Assembly: GCF_010728155.1 (NCBI RefSeq)
Contig: NZ_AP022605.1
Coordinates: 2,852,001-2,916,000, forward strand
DNA: 64,000 nucleotides
Direction: 5' to 3'
Origin: Mycolicibacterium doricum
Lineage (GTDB): Bacteria > Actinomycetota > Actinomycetes > Mycobacteriales > Mycobacteriaceae
The position numbers were made by a program, and so were the translations under genes. Below, piece by piece: positions 31,654 to 41,116 of this stretch. Within the stretch, counting starts at the first letter, position 1. Every line of letters starts with the position of its first letter. The notes below the pieces were generated by a model, which worked only from the letters and a program-made list of their open reading frames with translations, had not been told where the DNA came from and did not search any database.

Positions 31654-32193
31654 GTGGATTGGATCCGGCAGGTGTCGTCGCGCGAGGTGTACCGGAACGA
31701 CTGGCTGACGTTGCGCGAGGACGGGATCAGACGTCCGGACGGCAGCGACGGCATCTACGCCGTCGTCGACAAGCCCAACTACGCGTTGGTCATCGCGTGT
31801 GACGGTGACCGCCTCAAGCTGGTCGAGCAGTTTCGCTACCCGCTCGGATTACGCCGGTGGGAGTTCCCGCAGGGCACCGCCCCGGGGCGGGCCGACATGG
31901 AGCCGTTCGACTTGGCTGCGCGTGAGTTACGCGAGGAGACGGGGCTGCGGGCGAAGGCCATCGTCAAACTGGGCCTGCTCGACGTGGCGCCCGGGATGAG
32001 CAGTCAGCGCGGCTCGGTATTCCTCGCCACCGAACTGACCGAGGGCGACCATGACCGGGAACACGAGGAGCAGGACATGCGCAGCGCCTGGGTCACCCGC
32101 GGCGAGTTCGAGCGGATGGTCGCCGACGGGGAGATCACCGATGCACAGAGCATCGCGGCGTACGGGATGCTGTTGCTCTGGGAGCGTTCGTAG
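31654..32193 (+). CDS. NUDIX hydrolase, ADP-ribose pyrophosphatase-like
   Basis: 179 residues, GTG start (reads MDWIRQVSSREVYRNDWLTL). The Nudix helix reads FDLAARELREETGLRA, preceded by the strand region RYPLGLRRWEFPQGTAPGR; the spacing between the first Gly and the helix is longer than the strict Nudix box, as in ADPRase-type enzymes. A plausible substrate is ADP-ribose or a similar nucleoside diphosphate. The 41-base gap to divergent fadD36 probably contains both promoters. Confidence 0.87.
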   Translation: MDWIRQVSSREVYRNDWLTLREDGIRRPDGSDGIYAVVDKPNYALVIACDGDRLKLVEQFRYPLGLRRWEFPQGTAPGRADMEPFDLAARELREETGLRAKAIVKLGLLDVAPGMSSQRGSVFLATELTEGDHDREHEEQDMRSAWVTRGEFERMVADGEITDAQSIAAYGMLLLWERS

Positions 32194-32231
32194 TCGGGTT
32201 GTCCGCAGTGGCATTCGGCCGACCGCCAGGT

Positions 32232-32250
32232 ATCCTACCTTCGGTAGGAT
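32232..32250. promoter_or_regulatory. Palindromic operator of the toxin-antitoxin pair
   Basis: A perfect inverted repeat ATCCTACC-TTC-GGTAGGAT ends 6 bases before the antitoxin ATG. Ribbon-helix-helix antitoxins usually repress their own promoter through such palindromes, so this is the likely autoregulatory site. Confidence 0.75.
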
Positions 32251-32256
32251 GAATGT

Positions 32257-32484
32257 ATGGTCAAAAATAAGGTGTCCGTCACCGTCGATACCGATGTGCT
32301 CGCCGCCGCAGACGCCGACGCCACGGCTGTCGGCATGAACCGGTCCGAACTCATCGAGCAGGCGCTGCGGCACGAACATCTGCGCCTCGCCCTGCAGAAC
32401 TACACCGCGCACACCGTGCCGGCGCTCAACATCGACGACTACGCCGCCAAGATCTACCAGGCCAACAGGGCTGCCGACCTGTGA
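32257..32484 (+). CDS. Antitoxin, ribbon-helix-helix (MazE/VapB-like)
   Basis: 75 residues. The N-terminal half is a ribbon-helix-helix DNA-binding unit (KVSVTVDTDVLAAADADATA; VGMNRSELIEQALRHEHLRL). The C-terminal half (TVPALNIDDYAAKIYQANRA) should wrap the toxin. Its stop overlaps the toxin start as GTGA, the usual translational coupling. A perfect palindrome lies just upstream. Confidence 0.82.
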   Translation: MVKNKVSVTVDTDVLAAADADATAVGMNRSELIEQALRHEHLRLALQNYTAHTVPALNIDDYAAKIYQANRAADL

Positions 32485-32783
32485 TCACACCCGGTGACAT
32501 CGCGCCACGGCGGGACACCGGACACGAGGCCTATGTGGTCATCCTCTCGAACTCCATCCACCTCGCCGCTGACTCCGGCAGGCTCATCTCTTGCGCCTTC
32601 GTTCCCGGCCGAATCCCCGACGCCGCTATGGCGATGGTCGTAGCAGTCCAGCAGCCCGAAGGCGCGGTGCTGCCAGAACTCGTCCAGTGGCTGCCCACCG
32701 CCGCGCTCGACGAACCCATCGGCAACATCGGCGCACAGGCGCTGCGCCAGACCGCAGCGCTGATCACTGCACTGGTCACCTAA
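32481..32783 (+). CDS. Toxin, MazF-like endoribonuclease
   Basis: 100 residues, GTG start (MITPGDIAPRRDTGHEAYVV). The beta-rich N-terminus, the hydrophobic strand AYVVILSNSIHL and the final NIGAQALRQTAALITALV fit short mycobacterial MazF-type proteins, although the usual RP-x-VV signature is replaced by AYVVILSN. Together with the antitoxin it forms a type II module. Assignment rests on context and fold pattern more than on catalytic residues. Confidence 0.6.
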   Translation: MITPGDIAPRRDTGHEAYVVILSNSIHLAADSGRLISCAFVPGRIPDAAMAMVVAVQQPEGAVLPELVQWLPTAALDEPIGNIGAQALRQTAALITALVT

Positions 32784-32839
32784 GTAGCTCATTGTCGGGT
32801 TACCGCATCGAGCGGGTGCTGGGCACCCGCCGAGGGCGC

Positions 32840-33915
32840 TCAGCCGGTGAACGCGCCGTCGGCCAGTTCGTCGAAGCGCTCCAGCGCCTACTCACGGTCC
32901 TCGTCGATACCGCGTAACCGCCCGGGATCGTCGAGGTAGCGGCGCGTATACAGCCTCGCCACGAGAGCTTTTCGCTCGCCGCCGCGTTCGGCGCGTTCCC
33001 ACGCCGCCTGTTCGGTCAGCAGCGCTCCCCCGTACACGTCGGCCATGAACTGCGCCGGCGGGAACAGCCGCGCGTCGGCGACCGCGCCCTCGAGCTTCGT
33101 CCATGCGGTGATCGCCGCGTCGAGATCGTCGACGCGCTGCGACACCAGCTGCGTTGTCGGGTCGTCGTCGCATACCGACACCGCATCGTGCATCCGGCCC
33201 AGCAGCGGTTGGTGCGCCTCGACACGCCGGATGCCCCGTGCCACGTCCGGGCACAACACCGTCCAGGTACAACACCGTCTAGGTAAAACATGTTGTCGGG
33301 ACCTTCCCAGATGGTGTAGACCTGCGAATCGCGCAGCAGCCGGGCAACCGGCCAGTCCTCGATATAGCCGTTGCCGCCGTGGATCTCGATCGCGTCCGAT
33401 GCGGCTGTGATGCCGAGCCGGCACACCTTGAGTTTGGTGACGGGCACCACGATGCGCTGCCGGACGCGCCGCCGCGGACGGTGATTGGCCAGCCCGGTGC
33501 CGTCGAAAACCATCGCCTGGGCCGCCGGTGCGCTCGGTGAACACCTGTGCCGTCTCCCTGGCCCACTCACCGGATTCGAATTTCGCCGGCACGTGGTCGC
33601 GCACGTCGGCGGCTGCATACGCGGCCACCAGTGCCTGAACCATGCCGCCGGCCGGTTGCCCAGCGCGCAGCCCATCCCGATGTTGGCCTGGTTGCGCAGG
33701 TAGGTGGGGCGCACGTCGGGATCGACGTCGGTCTCCTCGGCCCACCGGGCCACCGCGCCACCCATCAGCTCGCCCATCCGGGCCAGATGTGTCTCCGCGA
33801 CGGGCACCTGTGGTCCGGCGGCAGGTAGTAGGCGAGGGTGAACTGCAGGGTGGGATCGGTCGTGTACCAGTTCAGGCCGGTCGACGTCCTCGACGTCCTC
33901 GTCGCTGATCGACAC
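32840..33915 (-). pseudogene. Acyl-CoA dehydrogenase/AidB-like pseudogene
   Basis: C-terminal two thirds of an acyl-CoA dehydrogenase: ASDAIEIHGGNGYIEDWPVA and RLLRDSQVYTIWEGPDNMFY are clear, as is PAKFESGEWARETAQVFTER in another frame. The frame changes at least three times, and an in-frame TAG splits GIDEDRE from ALERFDELADGAFTG. One break is a 16-bp tandem duplication (33253-33284). The N-terminal flavin domain is missing; only 25 bases separate the remnant from dapC. The gene is dead. Confidence 0.85.
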
Positions 33916-33940
33916 CGACGGTATTACGGGTTGCGGCGGG

Positions 33941-35053
33941 CTAACCGTGATTCGCCGAAAGCCGTTCGGCGGCGGCGTCGATACGCTCGTCGGTGGCGGT
34001 CAGTGCCAGCCTCACGTGCTGTGCGCCGCGGGGGCCGTAGAACTCACCCGGTGCGGCGAGGATCCCGAGCCGGGCAAGCCGGTCGACGGTCGCGCGGCAC
34101 TCCTCGCCGCGGGTGGCCCACAGATACAGCCCCGCCTCGGAGTGGTCGACGGTGTAGCCGGCGGCCTTCATCGCGGGCAGCAGCACATCGCGGCGCCGCG
34201 CATAGCGTTCGCGCTGCTGCTGTGCATGGGCGTCGTCGTCGAGTGCGGCCACCATCGCCGCCTGCACGGGCGTCGGCACCATCATCCCGGCGTGTTTGCG
34301 CACCGCGAGCAGTTCGGCGACCACCGCCGGGTCGCCGGCGACGAAGCCGGCGCGGTACCCGGCTAGCGACGACGTCTTCGACAGTGAGTGCACAGCCAGC
34401 AGACCGGTGTGGTCGCCGTCGCAGACCGAGGGGTGCAGCACCGAGACGGGCGCGGTGTCCCAGCCGAGGCCGAGGTAGCACTCGTCGGAAGCGACCAGGA
34501 CACCCCGCTCACGGGCCCAGCCGACGACCTTGCGGAGGTGGTCGACGCCCAACACCCGGCCCGTCGGGTTACTCGGCGAATTGAGGAAGATCAGCACCGG
34601 GGTCTGCGGACCCAACTGGGTGAGCGAATCGGCCCGGACGACCTTGGCCCCCGCCAGCCGGGCGCCGACGTCGTAGGTGGGATACGCCAGTTCCGGCACC
34701 ACCACGAGGTCGTCGGACCCCGCCCCCAGCAGCGTGGGCAACCACGCGATGAGTTCCTTGGTGCCGATGACGGGCAGCACCGCACCGTCCGCCAGGCCGG
34801 TGATGCCGAACCGACGTTCGAGCGCGGCCTTCGCCGACGCCCGCAACCGGGGTGTGCCGGCGGTCGTCGGATACCCGGGCGCTGCGCTGGCCGCCAGGAG
34901 CGCCTCACGGATGACCGGCGCGACCTCGTCCACGGGGGTGCCGACAGACAGGTCGACGATGCCGTCCGGGTGTGAGCGGGCCAGCGCACCGGCCGCCGCG
35001 AGCGTGTCCCAGGGGAACTCGGGCAGCTTCGCGGAGACCACTCGGCGGGCCAC
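33941..35053 (-). CDS. dapC: N-succinyldiaminopimelate aminotransferase DapC
   Basis: 370 residues, class I/II PLP aminotransferase. The start LPEFPWDTLAAAGALARSHP is typical. PLP lysine is in VHSLSKTSSLAGYRAGF; substrate-binding Asn/Tyr segments NSPSNPTGRVLG and PELAYPTYDVGA are present. It converts N-succinyl-2-amino-6-ketopimelate to N-succinyl-LL-DAP using glutamate. Position of Rv1178, next to fdxC as in M. tuberculosis (28-base gap). Confidence 0.88.
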   Translation of the reverse strand: MARRVVSAKLPEFPWDTLAAAGALARSHPDGIVDLSVGTPVDEVAPVIREALLAASAAPGYPTTAGTPRLRASAKAALERRFGITGLADGAVLPVIGTKELIAWLPTLLGAGSDDLVVVPELAYPTYDVGARLAGAKVVRADSLTQLGPQTPVLIFLNSPSNPTGRVLGVDHLRKVVGWARERGVLVASDECYLGLGWDTAPVSVLHPSVCDGDHTGLLAVHSLSKTSSLAGYRAGFVAGDPAVVAELLAVRKHAGMMVPTPVQAAMVAALDDDAHAQQQRERYARRRDVLLPAMKAAGYTVDHSEAGLYLWATRGEECRATVDRLARLGILAAPGEFYGPRGAQHVRLALTATDERIDAAAERLSANHG

Positions 35054-35081
35054 CTCAGCGGCGTACTCGTGGGGCGCCGTG

Positions 35082-35405
35082 TCAGCCCTCGCCCTGCGGC
35101 GGCAAGTCCTTCACGGCCTGCGGGTCGTTGTCAGTCTGGCCGACCTTCGACGCACCGCCGGGGGACCCGAGTTCGACGAAGAAGTCCGCGTTGTACTGCG
35201 TGTAGGCACTCCACTGATCCGGGACGTCGTCCTCGTAGTAGATCGCCTCCACCGGGCACACCGGCTCGCAGGCTCCACAGTCGACGCATTCGTCGGGGTG
35301 GATGTACAGCATGCGTGCGCCCTCATAGATGCAGTCGACGGGGCACTCCTCGATGCATGCCTTGTCCTTCACGTCGACACAGGGTTCGGCAATCGTGTAC
35401 GTCAC
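35082..35405 (-). CDS. fdxC: Seven-iron ferredoxin FdxC
   Basis: 107 residues. Cysteine motifs: DKACIEECPVDCIYEG and CVDCGACEPVCPVEAI, the arrangement of one [3Fe-4S] and one [4Fe-4S] cluster. The C-terminal tail (about 50 residues, ending LPPQGEG) is characteristic of actinobacterial FdxC. It carries electrons, possibly to cytochrome P450s or other oxidoreductases. Position of Rv1177. The ATG has GGAGGA 4-5 bases upstream. Confidence 0.94.
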   Translation of the reverse strand: MTYTIAEPCVDVKDKACIEECPVDCIYEGARMLYIHPDECVDCGACEPVCPVEAIYYEDDVPDQWSAYTQYNADFFVELGSPGGASKVGQTDNDPQAVKDLPPQGEG

Positions 35406-35676
35406 CGGGTTCTCCTCCGTGTTCCTCGGTCCAACTGTCCAGTGGGCTGCCGACTCGGCTGGGCCGCCGAGGCGGTGGTGCCGGTTCCGCCTGGAAGTAT
35501 CCCCAGCCGATACCTGGACGGTCGTCTCAGTGTGCCCTAACTTTCACGCGCCAATCCGGACTGGGAGTTCCGCGTGGTAACTGATACTAAACGTCGCACA
35601 TACAAAACTGCCAGCCGCCACAACGGAGCCGCGCAAGTAACCGTGCGTTGGGGAACCGGGGGCAAAGGCCTCGGTG

Positions 35677-38256
35677 TCAGGCAGCCAGGGGCGCGTAAGT
35701 GGTGGTTCGCTGGCGCGCCGGCCTACCGATTCCCTCGGCGATCGCGACGAGTTCCGCGACAGTCTTGGCCGAGCCGTTCTCCGAGCCGGCCATCCGCGAG
35801 ATGGTCTCCTCCATCAACGTCCCGCCGAGGTCGTTGGCGCCGCCCTGCAGCATCACCTGCGTACGTTCGACGCCGAGCTTGACCCAGCTGGTCTGGATGT
35901 GATCGATCCTGCCGTGCAACATGATCCGCGCCAGTGCATGGACCGCCCGGTTGTCCCGGTGCGTCGGGCCGGGGCGGGCACCGCCGGCCAGGTACAGCGG
36001 GGATGACTGGTGCACGAACGGTAGTGGGACGAACTCGGTGAACCCGCCCGTGCGGTCCTGGATCTCCCGCAGCACGCGAAGGTGGCCGACCCAGTGCCGG
36101 GGTTGGTCGACGTGGCCGTACATCATCGTCGAACTCGACCGCAGCCCCACCTCGTGCGCGGTGGTGACGACGTCGATCCACATCGAGGTCGGCAGCTTCC
36201 CCTTGGTCAGCACCCAGCGCACCTCGTCGTCGAGGATCTCCGCGGCGGTGCCCGGGATCGTGTCCAGTCCGGCTTCGCGCAGCGCGGTCAGCCAGTCCCG
36301 CACCGACAGCCCGCTCTTCGTCACGCCGTTGGCGATCTCCATCGGCGAGAAGGCATGGACGTGCATCGACGGCACCCGCTTCTTGACCGCACGCACCAGG
36401 TCGGCATAACCGGTGACCGGAAGTTCAGGGTCGATCCCGCCCTGCATGCACACTTCGGTGGCTCCGGCGACGTGCGCCTCCCACGCGCGGTCGGCGACCT
36501 CGTCGGTCGACAGTGAATACGCGTCGGCGTCACCTTTGCGCTGCGCGAACGCACAGAACCGGCAACCGGTGTAGCAGATGTTGGTGAAGTTGATGTTGCG
36601 GTTGACCACGAAGGTCACGTCGTCGCCCACGGTATCGCGGCGCAGTGAATCCGCCAGCGCTGCGACGGCTTCCAAGGCAGGCCCGTCCGCGGTGGCCAGC
36701 GCCAGGTAGGCGTCGTCGGACAGCGATGCCGGGTCGCGCTCCGCGGAGCGCAGTGCCGTGAGCACGTCGGTGTCCACCCGCTCCGGCGCACGCGCCGCCA
36801 GTTCGCTGACCTTCTCGCGGATCGACTCCCAGTCACCGAACGCGCTGCCGAGGTCGCTGCGGGTCTCGGTGAGCCGGCCCGCGCCGTCGATGGCCTCGTT
36901 CAGGTCGATGCGCCCCAGAGACTGCAACGCCTCGTCGGGTTCCTGCCACGGACGGCCCTGGGGGTTGACGTCGAGCGCGAGACCGGTATCCCGATCGGCG
37001 AGCGCGTCGACGTGCCCGCGCACGCGCGGATCGATCCAGGCGGCGCCGGCCTGCAGGTACTGCGGTTGCGCGGTGAGCCGCTGCACCAGGTCGTATCCCG
37101 CCTCGGCGGTCACGTCGGCCAACTCGTCGAGTGCCGGCCACGGCCGTTCGGGGTTGACGTGGTCTGGGGTCAGCGGCGAGACGCCACCCCAGTCGTCGAC
37201 GCCGGCGGCAATGAGGGCCAGGCATTCGTCGCGCGACACCAGGTTCGGTGGCGCCTGCACACGCACCTTGGGACCCAGCACGAGGCGGGTCGTCGCGACC
37301 GTGGCGAGGAAGTCCTCGATACCGGCGTCCGGCGACGATGCCATCGCGGTGTGGTCCTTCGCCCGGAAGTTCTGCACGATCACTTCTTGGACGTGCCCGA
37401 ACTCCCTGTGCGACTTGCGGATGGCATGCATGGTCTCGGCGCGTTCGGTGAGCGTCTCACCGATTCCGACGAGCAGGCCCGTGGTGAACGGGATGGACAG
37501 CCGGCCGGCGTCGTCGAGCGTGCGCAGCCGCACGGCCGGATCCTTGTCCGGGCTGCCGTAGTGCGCCAGCCCCTTCGTCTCGAAGAGGCGCCGGGACGTC
37601 GTCTCCAGCATCATTCCCATGGACGGCGCAACGGGTTTGAGCCGTGAGAGCTCCGACCAGCTCATCACCCCGGGGTTGAGGTGCGGCAGCAGGCCGGTCT
37701 CCTCCAGTACGCGGATGGCCATGGCGCGGACGTAGTCCAGCGTGGAGTCGTAACCGCGTTCGTCCAACCATTGACGCGCCTCGGCCCATCGGGCCTCCGG
37801 ACGGTCGCCCAAAGTGAACAGCGCTTCCTTGCAGCCTAATTCCGCACCACGGGCGGCGACGTCGAGGATCTCGTCGGGCTCCATGTACATGCCAACGCCG
37901 TGCGCGCGCAGCCGCCCCGGCACGGTGACGAAGGTGCAGTAGTGGCAGGTGTCGCGGCACAGATGCGTCACGGGAACGAAGACCTTGCGGGAGTACGTGA
38001 CCGGCAGGCGCCCATTGCGCCCGCGGCGACCAGCGGACGTCAACCCCGCGTCGCGGACGCGGGCGGCGCTGGAGCAGAGGTCTGCCAGGTCCTCACCGCG
38101 CGCCGCCATCGCGATCGCGGCCTCGTCGACATTGAGTGCGACACCGTCGTGAGCCCGGCGGAGCACGCGCCTCATCGCGGCGGGACTGGGCACTGCAGGC
38201 TGCGGCGGGACCGCCGGGCTGGGGAGATCAGCGCCGTGCTGGGGGTTCAGAGCCAC
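35677..38256 (-). CDS. fbiC: FO synthase (two-domain radical-SAM, CofG/CofH)
   Basis: 859 residues from the GTG at 38256. Two radical-SAM domains: the CofG half with [17 protein letters not shown] and the CofH half with [20 protein letters not shown], each carrying Cx3Cx2C. It joins 5-amino-6-ribitylaminouracil and tyrosine to form FO, the deazaflavin of coenzyme F420. The protein matches Rv1173 closely along its whole length. An ATG 15 codons upstream (38301) reads an unlikely Cys/His/Arg-rich extension. F420 is relevant to the PPOX-type protein near 58 kb. Confidence 0.95.
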   Translation of the reverse strand: MALNPQHGADLPSPAVPPQPAVPSPAAMRRVLRRAHDGVALNVDEAAIAMAARGEDLADLCSSAARVRDAGLTSAGRRGRNGRLPVTYSRKVFVPVTHLCRDTCHYCTFVTVPGRLRAHGVGMYMEPDEILDVAARGAELGCKEALFTLGDRPEARWAEARQWLDERGYDSTLDYVRAMAIRVLEETGLLPHLNPGVMSWSELSRLKPVAPSMGMMLETTSRRLFETKGLAHYGSPDKDPAVRLRTLDDAGRLSIPFTTGLLVGIGETLTERAETMHAIRKSHREFGHVQEVIVQNFRAKDHTAMASSPDAGIEDFLATVATTRLVLGPKVRVQAPPNLVSRDECLALIAAGVDDWGGVSPLTPDHVNPERPWPALDELADVTAEAGYDLVQRLTAQPQYLQAGAAWIDPRVRGHVDALADRDTGLALDVNPQGRPWQEPDEALQSLGRIDLNEAIDGAGRLTETRSDLGSAFGDWESIREKVSELAARAPERVDTDVLTALRSAERDPASLSDDAYLALATADGPALEAVAALADSLRRDTVGDDVTFVVNRNINFTNICYTGCRFCAFAQRKGDADAYSLSTDEVADRAWEAHVAGATEVCMQGGIDPELPVTGYADLVRAVKKRVPSMHVHAFSPMEIANGVTKSGLSVRDWLTALREAGLDTIPGTAAEILDDEVRWVLTKGKLPTSMWIDVVTTAHEVGLRSSSTMMYGHVDQPRHWVGHLRVLREIQDRTGGFTEFVPLPFVHQSSPLYLAGGARPGPTHRDNRAVHALARIMLHGRIDHIQTSWVKLGVERTQVMLQGGANDLGGTLMEETISRMAGSENGSAKTVAELVAIAEGIGRPARQRTTTYAPLAA

Positions 38257-38364
38257 TTCCCTGTAACCCCGGCGATGGCAACTTTCATCCGCCTGTCCCA
38301 CGTCCTAGAAGCACTGCGTGCGGCATATCGGCCACAGTAGTCCGCGACAGTTGCGCCGGTGCTC

Positions 38365-38830
38365 TCAGACGGTGCGGAGACTCCGGCGCCAGAGCAGCCA
38401 GGCTGCTGGAGCGACACCGACGGCGGTGTAGAGCAAAACACTGTAGGCCATGGCGCCACGCCCACCGAAAACGACGTCTCCGCCGGGCCCACCGAGGGTG
38501 AGGACGGCGAGGGTGGCGAACCAAGACCAGATCGGCAGTGCGACGAGCCGGCCGGACTCAGTCCATTGGATCGCGGCCCAGACCAGCGTGGCGTTGACCA
38601 GACCGACGACGAAAGCACTCAGCGGGAACGGCACCGACCCGATACGCAGCGGCAGGAAGAAGGCGCCGACGACGGCGGTGATCACGCCGTCGAGGGTCAG
38701 TAGCGCCAGAACGGCACCGCGCAGGGGCGAATCTGCGGCCGGACGGGAACCGCGCGGCGGCGCCGTCAGGTCGGGATGCTGTCGGGCCGGTCCTGCCGGT
38801 GCTGCAGGCTCTGACCAAGGTCGGTATCCA
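38365..38830 (-). pseudogene. Small membrane protein, apparently frameshifted near its start
   Basis: The coding part is clear: Pro-rich DLTAPPRGSRPAADSPLRG, then four hydrophobic helices (GAVLALLTLDGVITAVVGAF; FPLSAFVVGLVNATLVWAAI; WSWFATLAVLTLG; LLYTAVGVAPAAWLLW), position of Rv1171. But this frame has no ATG/GTG/TTG between the mshB stop and the first helix. The best start, a GTG at 38830 with GAAGGGG before it, reads VDTDLGQSLQHRQDRPDSIPT and then stops, one base out of frame. Either a frameshift, a non-standard start or a sequence error. Confidence 0.6.
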
Positions 38831-38885
38831 CGAATGCCCCTTCGGTGTCGCCGGATGACGTGGAGCTTACCGCGGGCCCAATTCG

Positions 38886-39740
38886 CTACGCCAGGTTCAA
38901 CCCGGAGAGCAGATCGGTTTCCCAACCGCGTTCGTCGCGCGGGCCTGGGTCGCCGGAGGCGAGAACATAATGCTCCGCGGCGGGGACCGGCATCGCGATG
39001 TTGTTCGACAGCGCGCAGGACTGCCCGTTGGGTGCGACGGAAATCTGCGTGGCGTGCGCGCGCATGGCGGCGACCTTCTCCTCGAGGCTGTGGCTGACGT
39101 CGACGACGGCGTCGATCCCATCGTCGGGGTAGAGGAACGGCACGTCGTCGACACTCACCCGCAGCCACTGCTCGGGGACGTCGCGGGCCGCGGCGAACGC
39201 GTCGCCCATGCCGCTCTTCGACATGACGGTCCAGTAGGACTTCGGCACCCGCCACTGCGCACGCTCGACGGCCGCGGTGGTGACGCGGTGGGTCTGGATG
39301 TGGTCCGGGTGGCCGTACCCGCCGTCGGGGTCATAGGTGACCACGACGTGCGGCTGGAACTCGTCGAGTATCGCGGCGAGCAGACCGGCGGCCTCGGCCA
39401 TGTCGGCGTCGACGAATCGTGGGTGGTGGCGGGCCGGAGTGCCGGCCATACCGGAGTCCCGCCAGTGGCCTGCACCGCCGAGGAACCGCGGTCCGTCCAC
39501 ACCCAGCGCGGCGAGCGCGGCGGTGAGTTCGGCGATCCGGTAGCCGCCGAGTTGGTCGGCGTGGTCTACGGCGAGTTGGGCGTACATCTCCCCGATCACC
39601 TCACCTTCCTCACCGAGGGTGCAGGTGACCACGCGGACATCCGCGCCGCGGCAGACGTAGTGAGCGATGGTGCCGCCGGTGGTGAGCGTCTCGTCGTCGG
39701 GGTGAGCGTGGACGAAGAGCAGGCGAGGAACTTCTGACAT
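38886..39740 (-). CDS. mshB: Mycothiol deacetylase MshB
   Basis: 284 residues from [20 protein letters not shown]; a longer upstream frame exists but the family starts here. Zinc ligands: AHPDDE and the later [15 protein letters not shown]. It removes acetate from GlcNAc-inositol in mycothiol synthesis, a hallmark of actinobacteria. Position of Rv1170. The full [19 protein letters not shown] loop near the active site is kept. Confidence 0.94.
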   Translation of the reverse strand: MSEVPRLLFVHAHPDDETLTTGGTIAHYVCRGADVRVVTCTLGEEGEVIGEMYAQLAVDHADQLGGYRIAELTAALAALGVDGPRFLGGAGHWRDSGMAGTPARHHPRFVDADMAEAAGLLAAILDEFQPHVVVTYDPDGGYGHPDHIQTHRVTTAAVERAQWRVPKSYWTVMSKSGMGDAFAAARDVPEQWLRVSVDDVPFLYPDDGIDAVVDVSHSLEEKVAAMRAHATQISVAPNGQSCALSNNIAMPVPAAEHYVLASGDPGPRDERGWETDLLSGLNLA

Positions 39741-41049
39741 CGGCGGTGAATGTACGCCAAGGGGCGGTGAGCCAGGTGACGCGGTGAGGCCGGCATATCG
39801 TTCGTCAAGCAAGTCAATATGGCTCATGCCGTTGCGCTCGTGTCGACGTTGCAGTCATTCGTGAGTTGGTCACCGGGACCGATGGGACCGTCGAGTCGCT
39901 GCACCGGCTCACCGTCGAGCCGCTCAGCGCACGTCTGGTAGGCGGCACGACGACCCGGTCGACGAGCCGCCGTCCTCGGGCTCCACGAACAACGCACCGT
40001 CGCAGGACCGGCGATGTGGCGATGTGGCGATGTGACGGCCGACCAGGACGAAGCCATCCAGAAGTCGGTGTTGAATCGTCACAGTGACGATCCGCTCTTC
40101 GGATTGCCCTCCACCGCATTCAGCACGCGCGACAACAGCACGCGCGACAAGGCAATGCCCCGCAACGATCCGATTGGGATCTGCTCGGCGGTGGTCCTGA
40201 TGACCCGTCTTTGGCAAGCGCCCGTCGACGCCGCGGTGTCGCCGACCTGGCACGTTCGCTACGTGCGGGTTGGATGGAGTTAACTGAGCAACTCAGCTAA
40301 CTCTCAGTTTCCGATATCCTTGACAAGGTAGCTAACCACTTCGACCATCCGAATTTGCTCATGGGCTACTTGTCGGCAACCTTCCGACTGTCGTGCGGTC
40401 CGCGGGCGCTAATGGCATCCATGAGTATCTACACCGACAGACTAGACCCGCCACTCGGTGTCCGCACTAGGGCACAAAATGTCCTGGACAGGCACCCGCG
40501 TTCGCTCGCGGAAACAAGTCGCTTAGCAGCGACACCAGGCACGAACAGCCGGCTCACCGCCGCCGGGTAGGCGCGCGGGGCAAGTCCGCACGCACGCCCG
40601 CCAGGCCGCCCCCGACGCCCCTGGAATCCGCGCCATCAGTATCCGCCGCCAATCTGCCACTAAGCGGCACTTAGCGAAGAGCTGGCGATACGCAGCCGAA
40701 GGCAACCGGTCCTTGCCGAAGCAACGAGATCGTGGGCCTTTGTGTGCACGGTGCTCGGCGTGCCATCTCGATCCCGCGCCGACAGGCTGTGCGGGCCAAT
40801 GCCCGACGGCCGAAGGCGCCACTGCTCTCCTGCGCAATCCCCCGGAATACGCAATCACAGCAATTAAATTGGGCCACGCGCAATACGTTCCGCGCTCGGT
40901 TCCAGTTCTATTCCGAAATCGCTCCCCCCATTTGCCACTTATGCTCCGCTCTGCCCGCTGCAACCGGCTCGGCTAATTCTAGTTCCCAAACCCGAGGCAA
41001 ACGATATGAAGCCATCTAAAAATGGTCATAGAAAAAGACGTAGATCGCT
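39741..41049. other. 1.3-kb gene-poor, partly AT-rich intergenic stretch
   Basis: No convincing gene is seen on either strand; the open frames are short and overlap in several frames. Local structures: a 9-bp tandem motif GATGTGGC repeated around 40014-40035; a hairpin GTCGCT-TAGC-AGCGAC at 40518-40533; an inverted CTGAG/CTCAG around 40280-40310. The right part (about 40830-41060) is clearly AT-richer than the rest of the window. In H37Rv a TetR gene and PE11/PPE17 are found in this interval; possible remnants here are too weak to call. Confidence 0.5.
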
Positions 41050-41116
41050 TTGTTACTTAGCTGCTTCTCAGGTATGTTTTGCTCCGTCGAGCTGTTCGAG
41101 ACTCTGAGGGGATGTC
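41050..41116 (+). promoter_or_regulatory. Promoter of the giant repeat gene
   Basis: TTGTTA (41050-41055), 17 bases, TATGTT (41073-41078) forms a sigma-A-type promoter with optimal spacing. About 30 bases of leader follow, ending in GAGGGG 5 bases before the ATG at 41117. The upstream DNA is AT-rich with short A-tracts. Confidence 0.55.

Noticed and set aside
32791..32850. Plus-strand stretch SGYRIERVLGTRRGR, like the start of a mycobacterial Ser/Thr kinase (AGYRIERMLGAGGMG)
   Set aside because: Only about ten residues match, the glycine-rich loop is missing, and the same DNA is the real C-terminal end of the acyl-CoA dehydrogenase pseudogene on minus.
35574..35882. 102-codon plus frame downstream of fbiC
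   Set aside because: Arg/Ser-rich shadow of fbiC on the opposite strand with no ribosome site or family pattern.
40355..41019. Short plus frames of 71-95 codons before the giant gene
   Set aside because: No domain, no ribosome site, unlike the codon use of neighbours.
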